Shown piece by piece: positions 22,081 through 34,545 of a stretch of 64,000 nucleotides of DNA (the first letter of the stretch is position 1; each line of letters opens with the position of its first letter). The DNA is from Trema orientale (Eukaryota > Streptophyta > Magnoliopsida > Rosales > Cannabaceae): contig JXTC01000305.1 of assembly GCA_002914845.1 (NCBI GenBank), positions 333,044 through 397,043 of the forward strand. The letters run 5' to 3'. Below the pieces are notes generated by a model that was not told the origin of the DNA, did not search any database, and saw only the letters and a list, made by a program, of their open reading frames with translations. Made by a program: the position numbers and the translations under genes.

Positions 22081-22450
22081 TTGATAAATTACAAAAAAAA
22101 TATCCTGATGTTTGGATATTCTGCTATTTAAACTCTGAAATTTGAACAATGCAAAATAATATACTGAGATTAAGAATTTCTAAACACTAATACGCTGAGT
22201 TGACTTTTTGAATAATTTTAACTGATAAAAGACAATAATATTCTCAAAATTAAGGAGAATAACAAGGATTAATCCAATTTTAATGGATGATATTATTGTT
22301 TTTTCGTTAATAAATTTGGTCAAAAAATTAGTTTAGTATATTAATTTTCAAAAATTCTTAATCTTAGGATATTATATTACGAAGTTCAAATTTTAGTGTT
22401 TAAATTACAGAACACTCAAACTTAAGGGTATTTTTTTTACAGTTTACCCC
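22081..22450. mobile_element. Mutator-type MITE with long inverted ends, copy A
   Basis: About 65 bp at each end are inverted copies: 'ttacaaaaaaaatatcc', 'tattctg', 'tttaaac', 'gaaatttgaac' on the left, mirrored on the right by 'gttcaaat', 'gtttaaattacaga', 'gggtattttttttac'. It is the same family as 24084-24448, which has a clean 9-bp target duplication. Here both flanks are T-runs, so a duplication is possible but cannot be read. Confidence 0.7.
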
Positions 22451-22652
22451 TTTTTTTCCACAATTTTTTTTTATTTTGTTTCTCTCATGGCTAATTAGTA
22501 GTGCTTTAATAGACATACTCGTTTTCTTAATTTAAAAGAAAAAAAAAGAAGAAGGGTTATACCATTTACATGACACTTTCGTTTTTCAATATTTGATACA
22601 TACACATATATGGCCAATCAATTAAATACACATCCTTAGTAAGGTTCACTTA

Positions 22653-23068
22653 GGCTATGTTTGGTAGAGGGAATTTTTAGAGGGATGGAGAGGGGTGGAG
22701 GGAGAGGGATGAAGGGAGAGTTCCAATCTTGTGTTTGGTAGGAAGGAGAGAAGGAGGGAGAGGAGAAGTGGAGGGAGACCCTCTCCCTCCAAATCAACAA
22801 AAATTCATCCTCCCAAATTGGACGGATTGGAAAAAATTAAAAAGAAAAAATATGAATTGATAAATTTACCCATCAAATCAGTTAATTAAAAAAAAAAATA
22901 AAATAGATAATATAGTAATTTTACAAATAAATACTCTCAATCCTTTCTACTTTACATCCTTTCTACCAAACAATTGAAAGGATTATTATTCTCCTCTCCA
23001 TCTTTCAGATTCTCCTTCTTTCTTACACTCTCCAGCCTTCTTACTCTTCTTCCGTTCTACCATAAAGC
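22653..23068. mobile_element. Probable MITE with GGCTATGTTTGGTAGA end
   Basis: The left end GGCTATGTTTGGTAGAG follows TTA, and the right end TTCTACCATAAAGC is its diverged inverted copy. Inside, 'gagggagaggg' purine tracts on the left mirror 'tctcctctcc' pyrimidine tracts on the right, and 'tttctaccaaac' repeats the terminal motif. This is compatible with a decayed Tourist-like element. Borders are approximate. Confidence 0.45.
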
Positions 23069-24083
23069 ATTAAATTTGTAATTAATATCATTTTGAAAAG
23101 CGATAACATTTCAACGATTCCAAAATTAATTAAATAAGTTGGTAACAATAGAAGGGTTAATTAGTTAATCAATTATTTAATTTGTTTTGCTTGGAACACA
23201 AACTTTAATGGCTTATTGAAAATGAAATAAAATGACTAGAGACATAGTGACAGACTGTGTACATTTATAAATAAATTGTTGTCAAAATGTCAGAACTTCA
23301 AGCCAATAATTTGTGAAATGTCATTATAGTAGAGTTGTGCTGCTCAAGAAATTTGAGCACCAAAAACAGAGTTGGACAGCTCTCTCTGAAGTACAATAGT
23401 TCTATGTGGGTGAGAATTTATGTGATTTGTTTCTTAATTCAAATTTTATGGTTAATTATTTTGCACGGTTGTGCTCAGTCATGCCAGCTCTTGCCAAGGT
23501 CAAAATTTTAAACAAATTAGCATATTCAATTTCAAAACGAATGGGCCTTTATTGAAAGTGAAATTTGTGCTAATAAGTAGCACAAAATAGAAATTATGAT
23601 ATTAACTAAAAAATAAGGGAGTTGTTCCCTGAAGCCTCTCTAAATTGTAGGAGAAACTAACTAAAATAACACATTCGTTCAGCTATTATTGCGTACAAGC
23701 CTAGCTAATTACTAGTCACATCCATTTTCCGCACATAAATACCTTAACTTAAAGATTTTTTTTCAAATTTTTATTTTATTTTTTAAGGAATATGCCTCCC
23801 TTTTTAAGAACAGATGTAATACATATCTTTCTTCTTCTTCTTCTTCTTCTTCTTCTTCTTCATTTTTTTATTTAATAGTTGCAAAACTAACATCTCTCCC
23901 TAAATCAATGTTTTCGCTAGTTTTTTTATTTTACCAACTTTTGCAATAAAAAATTTAATCTAATTAAAATCTGCTGAATGTTAAAGTGCAGATACACAAT
24001 TAATAGGTCTTTGTCCTAGAGATCTATGCCAGTTAATTTAAAATAATAGGAGAGAAAGGCCACAATTTCCTATTATTACTTTT

Positions 24084-24448
24084 AGGTGAACTGTAAAAAA
24101 ATACTTTCAAGTTTAAGTGTTCTGTAATTTAAATATTGAAATTTGAACTTTTCAAAATAATATTTTAAGATTAAGAATTTTTGAAAATTAATACCTTGTA
24201 TTGATTTTTTGACCAATTTTAGTAATAAAAAAATAATAATATCCTTCATTAAAACTGGATTAATCTTTATTATTCTCATTAATTTTGAAGATATTATTAT
24301 TTTTATTAGTTAAAGTTCTTCAAAAAGTTGACTCATGATATTAATCTTCAGAAATTCTTAATCTTAAGGTATTATTTTGTAAAATTCAAACTTCAAGATA
24401 ATAATTACAGAATACCCAAACTTTAGGTATATTTTTTCAATTTAGCCT
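24084..24448. mobile_element. Mutator-type MITE with 9-bp TSD, copy B (365 bp)
   Basis: The flanks carry the identical 9-mer ATTACTTTT at 24075-24083 and 24449-24457. The ends AGGTGAACTG and CAATTTAGCCT are inverted and extend through about 65 bp of diverged terminal inverted repeat ('aagtttaagtgttctgtaat' against 'attacagaatacccaaact'). Nine-base duplications with long inverted repeats are the hallmark of Mutator-like elements. There is no coding capacity. Confidence 0.88.
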
Positions 24449-26224
24449 ATTACTTTTTCTACATTAATTTATTGCTTAGATTGTTTTTCAAGCCCACATA
24501 ATCTTTCCTAGATTCCAATAAAGCAAATATTTTTTTCCCCTCAAGAAAAGGACTGCTTTAATCTTCACCTATAACTTTGAAGTAAAAACTTCACTTTAGC
24601 GCAATAGTACATAGCAGAGCAGTAAGCTTAGCTAGCCTAGCTATTTGGCGCGGTTGGTGAAAACAATGTAATGACTTAATCAATACTGTTTTGGGGCAAT
24701 TTGAAATAACATATCTATTAAGCAAGAATTGGAGCTTCTTATTATCTTCATCACATTTTGTTGGTTACTTAAAAAATAAATTAAATAAAATTACGTGGAT
24801 TTCATATGAGATATGGTTTATAGATGTCCTAAGAATTGATACTTGTGATAAGTTAATCACTACTAATGACACAAGATTGCTAGTCTAATTAACAATTTTT
24901 TTTAAAAGCTAACCTTAGCAGATGATCAACTAGTGAATAGTTAGGACTTAGAGGCGATTTAGCCATACCAATGGCCAAGTTTATCTCATATATATTGATA
25001 TATGTAATTTTACAGCGAGGACAGACATGGGGATTGGTTCATCTAATTATGACAGATGCAGGGGTGTGATCCATCCACGTGAGGGCACGTGGACACTTTC
25101 TTCTTTACAGTTTCCCACACCACCTTACTGCTAATCATTTACGTCTCACATCCTCCATTATGGCTGCACCCATTCCGGGAAGCAAATTCAACGTGTCTCA
25201 AAAGCTCAATTGATCATGTCCTTGATCGACTATGGTCACTTACTCAGTTTCCATTGATTTCTCTTTAATTCTTTTGTATTTTAATTAATCAGTGATTATC
25301 ACATTTTTAATCGAACCCTCCCTACTTTCTAAACTGATATTAAAGTACTGAGTGCTTGATCACTCAAGCGTTTAATAATACTTGTACGTTACTATTATTA
25401 TTATTATTTAATATAATGTGTTAAAAGGATAATTAAATTTTGATTTTGATCACGTTGTGCAAGCAATATCATTAGAAGGAAAAATAAACGTATAGAATTA
25501 TGGAAGGAAAAAGTAAAGGATTCAGCTTTAGCAGAGGCTCAAGCAATTTTGGTACCTTGGGCCAAACTCTAAGAAGGTTTTTTTCAGAAAACAAAAATTA
25601 TTTCTAAAGGAAATAAATTTATGTAATACGTATTTTTTTTTTTTTTTGGGCTAGAATACTCGGTCATTTCATTAACAAAAAATGCAATAGAAATTGAAAT
25701 TCGCGTATACAAAAATCTCCTCTCCCAACAATATTGAACATCTTCGTCCTTTAGTCTATGAATTTGCCAAAGGAAGAACATTGAACACAAGTGGCAAAAG
25801 CTTAGTAATAATATAGGCCCAAGCTCCTTAAAGATTACTTAATGACACTATAGAATACAAGTACCAACCCAACTACGTACCAACATGAAAAACTAAATTT
25901 AATTTCGTTATTTTCTCTGAAAAATGAGGAGTAATCATTATTCGAGGTCGAGGAAGCTGCTATATATATATAATATAATATAATATAATATAATATAAGT
26001 ATATGTAAGCTGGGGATTTGACAAGTACCCAATTAACCAGGTAGAGTTTGGGAAAAAAAGTCCGTACAAAGAATTTAACAAAATTATTGGGCTATTACGG
26101 GCAAAAACGAAGACACAATTCGAGGCTGAATTGCTTCTAATTTTCGGCAATGCATGGAAGCGACGTGCATGCCACTAGATCTTATAATCTATGAAAGGAA
26201 AATAACTATGGGGGGAACCGTTAA

Positions 26225-26830
26225 TTAAAATCGAGAGCTAGACTGAATGGAAAATATTATCCACCCAATTCACAAAAGTACAATCAAAGCCAAAAATAAA
26301 GAGCACAGCTTTAATAAAATCCCAATACAGGGTGTCAAAAGCTTTCCTAATGTCCAACTTCATAGTAAAATTATCGCCGAAACTGTTCTTGTATAGGCAA
26401 TTGTAACATTTTGAGGCTCCAACAATATAATTTCTAATGCATCTTCCAGGCAGAAAACCAAATTGATTTAGAGAAATATCCGAGAACAGATAAGACCCAA
26501 ACGATCAACGATAATCTTAGTAATCAATTTATAGCTAAAATTTCCTAAAACAATAGGTCGATACTGATCAATGGTAAGAGTATGGTCCGTTTTATGGATT
26601 AACACCAAAAAGTTAGAGTTCAGGCCATGGGTTAAAGTACATGATTGGAGGAACTGTTGGACTTTAGAAACTACATCACTATTGACAATATCCTAACAGT
26701 GACGAAAAAACTTCCCTAAAAAGCCATTCGGGCCCGGGGTGCTCGAGGAATCCATATCAAAAACTGTTAGACGGATCTCTTCATCATTAGGGATGACTAG
26801 TGCTAGAGGAAATTAGGCTGGGTAGCATTT
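26225..26830 (-). mobile_element. LINE (non-LTR retrotransposon) reverse-transcriptase fragment
   Basis: Read on the minus strand, the stretch encodes plant L1-type reverse transcriptase: NDEEIRLTVFDMDSSSTPGP, then GPNGFLGKFFRHC, HGLNSNFLVLIHKTDHTLTI, QYRPIVLGNFSYKLITKI and NQFGFLPGRCI, ending with the catalytic block KLDIRKAFDTLYWDF. It stops shortly after this first aspartate block, so the YADD block and 3' end are missing. At least one in-frame stop lies within it (after FFRHC). This is an internal scrap, not the usual 5'-truncated copy. Confidence 0.88.
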
Positions 26831-28129
26831 TTACCCTTAGCAATTTTGAACTGTTTTGAACTTAATTTGGACCCAAAAAGCCCCTAGATCCATCCATTTG
26901 GACCATTTCCCTTGTCTTCGATGCTAGCCAGCCCAGATGGTGTGTAACGGAAAAACATTCATTGGAGGTAAAAGCCATGTTGATTCCAGACAACAGTTCA
27001 AATTTTATACACTCATTTGAGTAGAAGTTCTTTAATCTTCATATTGAAAAAATAAATTTGAATTTTCTCAATCTTGAAAGATAGTTCAAATAATGAGTGG
27101 CAGCCTAAATTTGTACAAAACTCGGGTTTCAATAACATATCCCACAAGTTAAATAGTAAAAGTGCAATTTGGGGAGTTTTAATTGATTGCGTATCCACAT
27201 CTAGATTAATTAACAGCTAAAACTAGAAGTACTAAAAAGGAATTAGGTCGTCTCTTTATATATCTAAATTTTAGTTCCCGAAATAGGAGACTTGCCGAGA
27301 AAAAGAGAAAATACCTTTAAAATAATAATTAAACGAGAATTAAAGTATAGTTAGTGGAAGCCATTAACTTAAAAGGCGAAGCAATACGCAGACAGACATT
27401 CCATCCAAGAAGCCACTAACCCATTTTGAACTCCATTCTAACCCCAAAAAAGTGGACAAGTTGAAATTTTCAGTCCTCTCTTTTATAGCTATTAAAAGTC
27501 TCTTTTTCATTTTATATGACATTATTTCAAAAGTTCCAATTCATAAGTTATTCATTTAATTTTAAAATTATGACATTTTTTAACCTATTTTGACAGTCAC
27601 AAAATATCATAATTTTTATGACTAGCCCTTCAAATATCAATTATGAAAAAATAGTCATTAAAAAGTCATTTGGACTTTATAATCTTCATGACTGGTAGTA
27701 CAAGTGTCATTCTACACGGGTCCAAATCCCCCTAAACAAGCGGATAAAGAGAAGCCCTCTTTAAATTAAAACTGAACAATTGGGTTAGTAGTACCCAATT
27801 GTAGAAGAATTAGTTGCAGTTCTTATTCGAGACCCACCTGTCTAATTCCTCATTGGGCCAGGCCTGGATAAACATTCATATCCCGGTCTTACAATCCCAA
27901 CTTTTTGGAAATTATTGATACGAATTGTGAAGCATTTTTGCTTGTTGCTTCATTTTTAAATTGGTGATCTTGGTTTGACAATGCTTTTTCACTTGATCAT
28001 TATGATTTCTAGAAAAATTAATCATTTTGCTCCCTATATTTATTTTGGTATAAATTTATCCCCTCATTTTTCACTTTGTATTCAATAGTTGGAAAATGGA
28101 AGAAATGAGTTTAGTTATTGGGTTTGTCT

Positions 28130-29310
28130 TGGGCTTGGAAGCCCATGTATTTTGTAAAGTCCAAATTAGTGTTAGAGAACCCATTTTCATGAGCCATTTT
28201 GAAGCTAAAAATTGAGTGGGACCCACACCTTATTGATGAAAGGTCTTGGTGAATTCTTATTCTCCTCCGCGAGTACATCGATTTCGTATATTCACATGCT
28301 CAAAATGGTGTACGGATGAATGAGAAATTGTTGCTCAAAAGTGCACCATTGAAATGGAAAAATGAAAGGGAAAATGAGAGTCCCACATTGGTGGGAAAAG
28401 CTTGGTTCAAGTGGTTTATAAAGAACCTTGTTTTGTGATGGTGGTAAGAATAACTACCATAGATTCTCTCTCAGGCGTGCGCAGGGGGGGTGCAAATCAT
28501 CGGGCTTGGGCCTGAATTTGCATGGGCTCGTGTGTGCCTGCACCTGCGGACACGAATGCCGGATCGAAAATTGGACCATAGTAAGCCCAACTTTTTGTTA
28601 CTGTCCAATTTTTTTTTCTCCTTTCATTTACGTTTTTTGCTTCATAAAACAGACCAGTTACAAAGTTTTTGTAACTTTCATCTTGCTACTTAATACCAGT
28701 TTGCTGTTTCATGGAAAAGAAAAAAAAAATAAAAGCCAAGCATCAATGGCTGGCGGTTTTGGGCAGTAACAGCCATTTTGGCTTTATGGAAAATAATGCC
28801 CATTAAGAGCAAGTATGGTAACCATCATTTTCTGAACCTATAAAAGGAGAACTCTCCTCCTCATTTCAAATACACCAACGAAGATCATAGCCTTCCTCTC
28901 TCTGCCATTCTCTCTCAAGTGTTCTTGAGTTCTTTAGTATTTCTAGCTAGAGTTTTTTGGAGTGTCTAGGAAATTTCGTACCTAGAGTTCTAGAGTGTTT
29001 GAGTTCAAAGCAATCCAGTTCGTAGAGTGGAGGTGTTCGTGCTTCACCTGCTGCTCTTCGTCGTTGTATCCTAGGAAACTGACGCTTGCTAAAGTCCTCA
29101 AGCATTCCAGTGGAGGGAGCGAATCAGTTTTAAGGACAATATATCCTACACAGGCCTCGACGGTAACAGTGTATCCGTAGTACTACTGAAATCCTATTGA
29201 AGTATGGACCAAACATTTGGTAACTTTAAATATTGTTTTAAAGTTTATTGTAAACGTTTGTTAAATTTCTTTGTAACCTTATATAATGCATGTAATTATT
29301 TTGAACATCA
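28130..29310 (+). mobile_element. Probable LTR-retrotransposon LTR (solo or remnant)
   Basis: The region has the layout of a plant LTR. There is a GAGTCCCACATTGG motif (28378-28391), a TATA-like TTTATAAAG about 30 bp further on, then a transcribed-looking stretch with 'ctctctgccattctctctcaag' and an 'aggaaactgacgcttg...' segment of the type seen near LTR 3' ends in copia-like elements. No internal coding region or second LTR is seen. Termini and target duplication could not be fixed, so family and limits are tentative. Confidence 0.35.
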
Positions 29311-29319
29311 ATTACCTCA

Positions 29320-30115
29320 TAAATGCTAAATGGCAAGATAGTTCTTCTTTTACTTCTCGCTTTTGGCTCTGTACTCAATTATTACCTAAATAGCAAAATA
29401 GTTCCTCTGTTGCCCTTTCACTATTGACTTTATACTCAATTGCCCCCTTATATAGCATAATAGCTCCTTTGCCTCCAACTCTAAAATCATTAGAAACTCA
29501 TCAATGGATAAGCGCTAAATAATCTTTTCGCCTTTTAAATAGTTAAACAAAGGCCATTATTATTTTTTTTTTTGGTTTTTTATTCGGTGTTTATAAGTTG
29601 TTATTTTTTATGGTTAAATCAATAAAAGAAAGGTAAAATAATATTTCTTTTACATGGTTAATTAAAACCCAAAAAAAAACAAAAACAAAAAGAAGCGTGA
29701 AATGCTATTTTTGGTTTTTATTTATTGGTGGGTGTCATAAAATATTCCAATAAGTAAATTTCTAAAAAGTGCATAATTTTTTGTCCAAAATGAATATATT
29801 AGGTTCCGAGTTTTAAAAAAAAACAAAAAATATTTAAGTTTTCCAAGTATTGACGCTCTTCTAACAATGACAAGACCATTATGCCTTACTTATTAACAAT
29901 CTTCCAGTGTTAGGCGTAAAAAAAAGAACGATTTCGTTATTTAAGAGCGATCGAGTACAAAGTTAAAAGTGAGGGGACAAAAGAGGAACGATTTTAGTAT
30001 TTAGGGGGTAACAGAATACAAAGTCAAAGTGAGAGGGGAGAGGGGGCAAAAGATTGCCTATTTTACCATTTACGGGGCAATTAAGTAGAAAGTCAAAAGT
30101 GGGGAGCAAGTTCAT
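29320..30115. mobile_element. Fold-back element with tandem 60-bp repeats in both arms
   Basis: The left arm (about 29320-29475) has three direct units of the form 'TAAATAGCAAAATAGTTCCT...TTGACTTTATACTCAATTGCCCC'. The right arm (about 29935-30115) has three to four units of the same sequence in inverted orientation ('GGGGCAATTAAGTAGAAAGTCAAAAGTG...'). The 460-bp centre is unique and AT-rich. Fold-back structure with subterminal tandem repeats suggests a non-autonomous DNA transposon. No target duplication was found. Confidence 0.6.
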
Positions 30116-32460
30116 ATCAAGAGCAAATATGAAATAAAGGCAAAATGACTGATTATGCTAATTCCTAAATGCTTTATTAGAGAACCTAACTTGACTAAAA
30201 TTTTACGTTAATCGTTGAAGAGGCTTTGAAGCATTACATTTCATAAGAAATTTTGCGCTTCCTACAATATATATCTTTTAGGAGTGAGCATGGTGTGGAT
30301 TGGGCGATACTATGTGAAAATTCTTAACCAAAGTACAGTAAAAGAAAATCTTTAAATATTACAGTTGAAAAAAATCTATTAACACTAAACCATACTACAT
30401 TATGATGTTGGTATGGTACAATTTATGCAGTTTGGCCCTAGAATGTATCCCTTAACAAATTTGGGCTAAATTGAAGATAAAATATTATTAAAAAAGTCAA
30501 CTACTAAAATAAACATTTAATAGTAAACACAACATTTAAAATATTTAAGGAAGTTATATGCTCATACTCATCCAAGTAAGATCTTAATAATATACAACAC
30601 AATCAAATAAAACAGAAATATCTAAAATACAAATATTTAAATATCCTTCATTCCAAACAACATTCAGTTTTGGTGTTGTTTGAAAGAATATTTCAATAGG
30701 GCTTCTTACAAAATTCCAATACAAATTGTCAAAAATTAGAAAATTCCGAATAGGCCGAACTTTTTGGAAAAAACTGGATTGATTTAGAAAAATATCACTT
30801 TTAATGAATATTTAAAAAAATATCACTTTTTCTTCAAAATTGGTATTTTTCAATAATACTCGAGGTAATCAGTTGAGCTACTTGGGATAACCAATCTAGT
30901 TATTTGAAGTAACTGAGTAAGTTACCTGAGGTAACTGGACCGCTTACGTCAAGTATCTCATCAATTAATAAAAAATGATATATTTTTAAATACTTTTAAA
31001 AGTGGTAGTTTTCTAATTAAAATCCGGGATTTTTCAAACAATTTCAAAATTTGAGATTTTTCAAATTTTTTTTTTAAAAAAATTACAATAAAAAATCGAA
31101 TTTCCTTATTTAAATACAACAAACCTTTAGTTTCTAACTTATTTATATATTTTAAAAATACTTTTTAAAATTAGTATATACCTTTATTGTGGTGATTGTA
31201 CAAATAGAAATCTTATTCTGCCTTCCAAATCAGACTATGACCGTAGGGAAAAATAGAATCCCAAATCATACCATGGAGTAAAATAACCACACCACATTAC
31301 GTGAATTGATTTTGGTTGGTTTAGGCGGTTAAGCATAGATCGGCTCACCCTAATATCTTTTTAAATATTGAGAGTTGAATAGCTAGGTGTTATATCAATT
31401 AAATCTTAAAGACAGTTCTACAAAACAGTCACGTTAGCGTTGGTATTACTTATTAGTTACCAGCATATAATTATCTAATAGCTACTTGGCTAGTATGAGA
31501 AAGAGCCTTGTTTGTGTCTCGGTGGGTTAAACCTCTGCTTCATAATTCATCATATCATGATTCATGTCCTAAATCAAATTGAATATTGATGTTTCCTACC
31601 TCATTCAAGGAAAAAAGAACAAAAACTCCTATTTACATTACTAGCACATAAAATCCTTTTATGGAGCGTCTCAGACTCGGCCAAAAAAAGGGGGGGAAAA
31701 AAAAAAAGAAGCCTAATGGAGTAAAAGGGAAACTATTGTCTTTTCTTCTATTTTTGAATGGAAACCTTTCTATAGCTAGTTTGTGTTACAGTCGGAGCAA
31801 ATTTTGTCTCGTACAAAACCCCCCCTTGACTGTCGTTTTCCCTTAGCCAAGTTGCGAATAGTAATTAGAAGCCAAAATCCAATCAATTAATACAAAAATG
31901 AAAAAATTATATAACTAGATAAACGATACTTAATTGGCAGGGAGTAAATTATGATTAACTGTAGTTGCAACATTAATTAGAACTGGCGGCTATGGTTAAA
32001 GGAGCAGTTGACAAGTGAGAGAAATGGAACCTAGGTGGATAATAATATGGATAAATTAAATACAAACATACATAAATATATATACCCACAAGAATTAAAC
32101 AAGTATACTAGTACTCTAGCACATACACATAAAAGAGATTTTAATTAAAGAGAACTTTGTGGTTGAAGAATCTCCATCAGAGAGAGTAAGAGAGAGAATT
32201 AGTAGAGAAGCAGGGCACATGGGAGCAGGAGGCCATGTGGGAGAAGACTCAGACCACTTTCATTTTTATTTAATTTTTTTTCAGCAACAAGGAATATAAC
32301 ATGGATCCACCCCCTATTTCGTAGGGGTACCCTCATCTAAAAGCCCTAAACTTCTAATAAAAGCATGTGAGGAGCTTTGTTGTAGGCCAGGCTTCAGGGA
32401 GGGGTCAGTACTACAAATTTTTGTAGGACCCACCTTCCCTCTCCTCTATTCCCACCACAT

Positions 32461-32498
<38 letters not shown>

Positions 32499-34248
32499 AA
32501 CGGGGTTAGTGGGTCTCTCAGTTTCCTTGGATACACTTGCTCTATAAAAGTGAAAGCAACTAATGATTTCTCCATCAATGGATAAATGACACATACCATC
32601 GGGATACTTTTCCTTTTCAAGCCCTATCTCTGCTACTCCTTAGAGAACTCGTCAAAAAAGTATGATGGTGAGGACATTGGAGTAAGAAGGCAAAAGATGC
32701 TCTAGTTCTAAGAAAAAAAATGCTCTTTTAGATCGTCATCAGTACATCTGAACGATGTTTTTTACCCCACCATCGACTTAAATGGCAGTACTACTCCTCC
32801 GATTTTGCAAAATTGTTAAATATTATTTGATGGAACGTTTTGTGTTACAACTTTTTTTAACTAATTCGAAATTGTCATGTAAAATTATGTAAAACACGCC
32901 TTAATTGATGATTTCTTTTCAAATTTTAATCAACCACAAGAATCTTACATTTTAGATTACTCATCAATAGCAATATATATAATATGGGGTTGAAAAACAT
33001 TTTGATAGAATTTGACTTCAAATTTTCTTCCCTCCCATTTTCAACAATATTATCTCTACCTATCTAGAGAGAGATTTGTTCATAAAACTAATGACTTTAT
33101 AAGAATTGTCAAGTAATTATAAGAAATTAACATATTTTAATTAGGGGAAGCGGATAAACTATATATGTGTCAAGTCAATGTGTAATTGTATATTAAAGAT
33201 TCGATTTTGTTGTAATGTTAAAATATAAGATTCAAATAGTAATATAAGTTTCTTATTGGGAAGCAAATAAACTACCTGTCAAGTTAAGATGGAGATTTGA
33301 TCCAAGATTTGAATTATGATGATTAAACAAAAAAAGTTAGTGGGGCACAAGAACAACTACGTCCGCTTCCTCCCACCCACCAACTGGCTTGAAATCATAA
33401 GTATGAGGAATATTCACTAGTTCTTATGATGAAAAGTGAGATTAATTACAATTTTTTGGCCCTAATTATGCTCATGAATTACTTCTAATAATGGTTAATT
33501 TGATTATTTCAAATCCCAAAGTGACACACACCCATGTATTAACTTTTGATACAAAATAACCAAAATTCTCCAGCAAATGCCAGAGTCACATTAATAAATT
33601 AATATAATAACGGAAGGTCCACCCAAGATGAATATTTTAGATTAATTAAATGAGTGGGGGAAGACATCTTTAGCTAATTGTCTATTGTTTTATCTCCTTG
33701 GATTCTGGATTTTCCATGTTGCCAAGTTTCCTCGTCACACATGGATATGTGCATTGGAATTTGGAAATGTCATTTTGATGGCAAATAAGGGCTGTTGGAA
33801 ATGAATGTGTTTTTGCTCCATTAATTGGCTCGATTGATCGAACATCCTTTCAACTAGGTGAAAACAATTAATTCATTTCCCTTGCACAAAAATCAATATA
33901 CTAATAAATTAACTACCTCTCAACAGCATTAACATATATCTTCTTGAAAAAAGTACATGCATACATATAAGCTAGTATATAGATCTTAAAATACTCAAAT
34001 ATTGATCAGTCCTAACTAATAACAATATTGTTTTACGTACTCAGTGCTGGAAAATGGGTTTAATTAATTAAAACCATATTTAACCTGAGCCGATCCGCAA
34101 ATCCCATATTATTTATAGTTTATTATACATGCTAGCTAGAAGAAAGAGAGAGAGAGATAGAGAGGAGTGGTCTAATTTCATTTCTTAATGCATATACATA
34201 TATTATATAACAAAGGGGAGCTTTCGTGGACCCATCCTATGATATGGA

Positions 34249-34545
34249 TCTCTCTCTCTCTCTCTCTCTCTCTCACCTAAAGTTCGCTGTCTTTCAGTAG
34301 AGGTCTCTGCACCCATATTCACCCATCCTGATCTTTCCTCTCTTTCTGAAAATCCTGCACACACACCATGAAAGTGAGAGCCAGACCATCATCTACACAC
34401 CTCCTTAAATTGGTATAAACAACACTCAAAAAAAATAAGCCTAAGTGTACTTATTATTATAAGCTATATAGCTATAGCTATAGCTATATCTCTATATCTA
34501 AGCTAATAAGCTACTAGCTAGTATAGTACCATATGCCATATTGAT
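34249..34545 (+). promoter_or_regulatory. CT tract and leader of the HD-Zip I gene
   Basis: A perfect (TC)13 run at 34249-34274 lies about 270 bp before the ATG, followed by a pyrimidine-rich stretch and an iterated 'tatagctatagctata' segment (about 34460-34500) just upstream of the start codon. The long CT tract resembles the GAGA-type sites of plant developmental regulators. The transcription start is not resolved. Confidence 0.4.

Larger units (their letters stand above)
18001..34280. other. 16-kb gene-poor region rich in small transposons
   Basis: I find no host gene here. Besides the elements listed separately, it holds a palindromic AT-rich unit at about 18685-18985 (probable old MITE), a (CTT)n run at 23829-23862, a TATAA-type pentanucleotide run at about 25966-25998, a (TA)n run at about 32463-32492, and an orphan pair of G-boxes at 25076-25091. 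Open frames are short and compositionally driven. Confidence 0.55.

Noticed and set aside
32203-32222. miR164-like stretch TAGAGAAGCAGGGCACATGG
   Set aside because: It matches the core of miR164 but differs at several positions. The flanking sequence offers only a 7-bp local stem (CACATGG/CCATGTG) and no complementary star arm within about 200 nt, so a miRNA precursor is not supported.
32383-32402. miR166-like stretch TAGGCCAGGCTTCAGGGAGG
   Set aside because: Only the central CCAGGCTTCA agrees with miR166, and the upstream 'ggaatataacatgg' does not pair well enough to form the expected hairpin.
32403-32433. Hairpin GGGTC...CTACAAA/TTTGTAG...GACCC
   Set aside because: A short perfect stem, but with no gene end or RNA gene context nearby; it could be chance or part of an unrecognised repeat.
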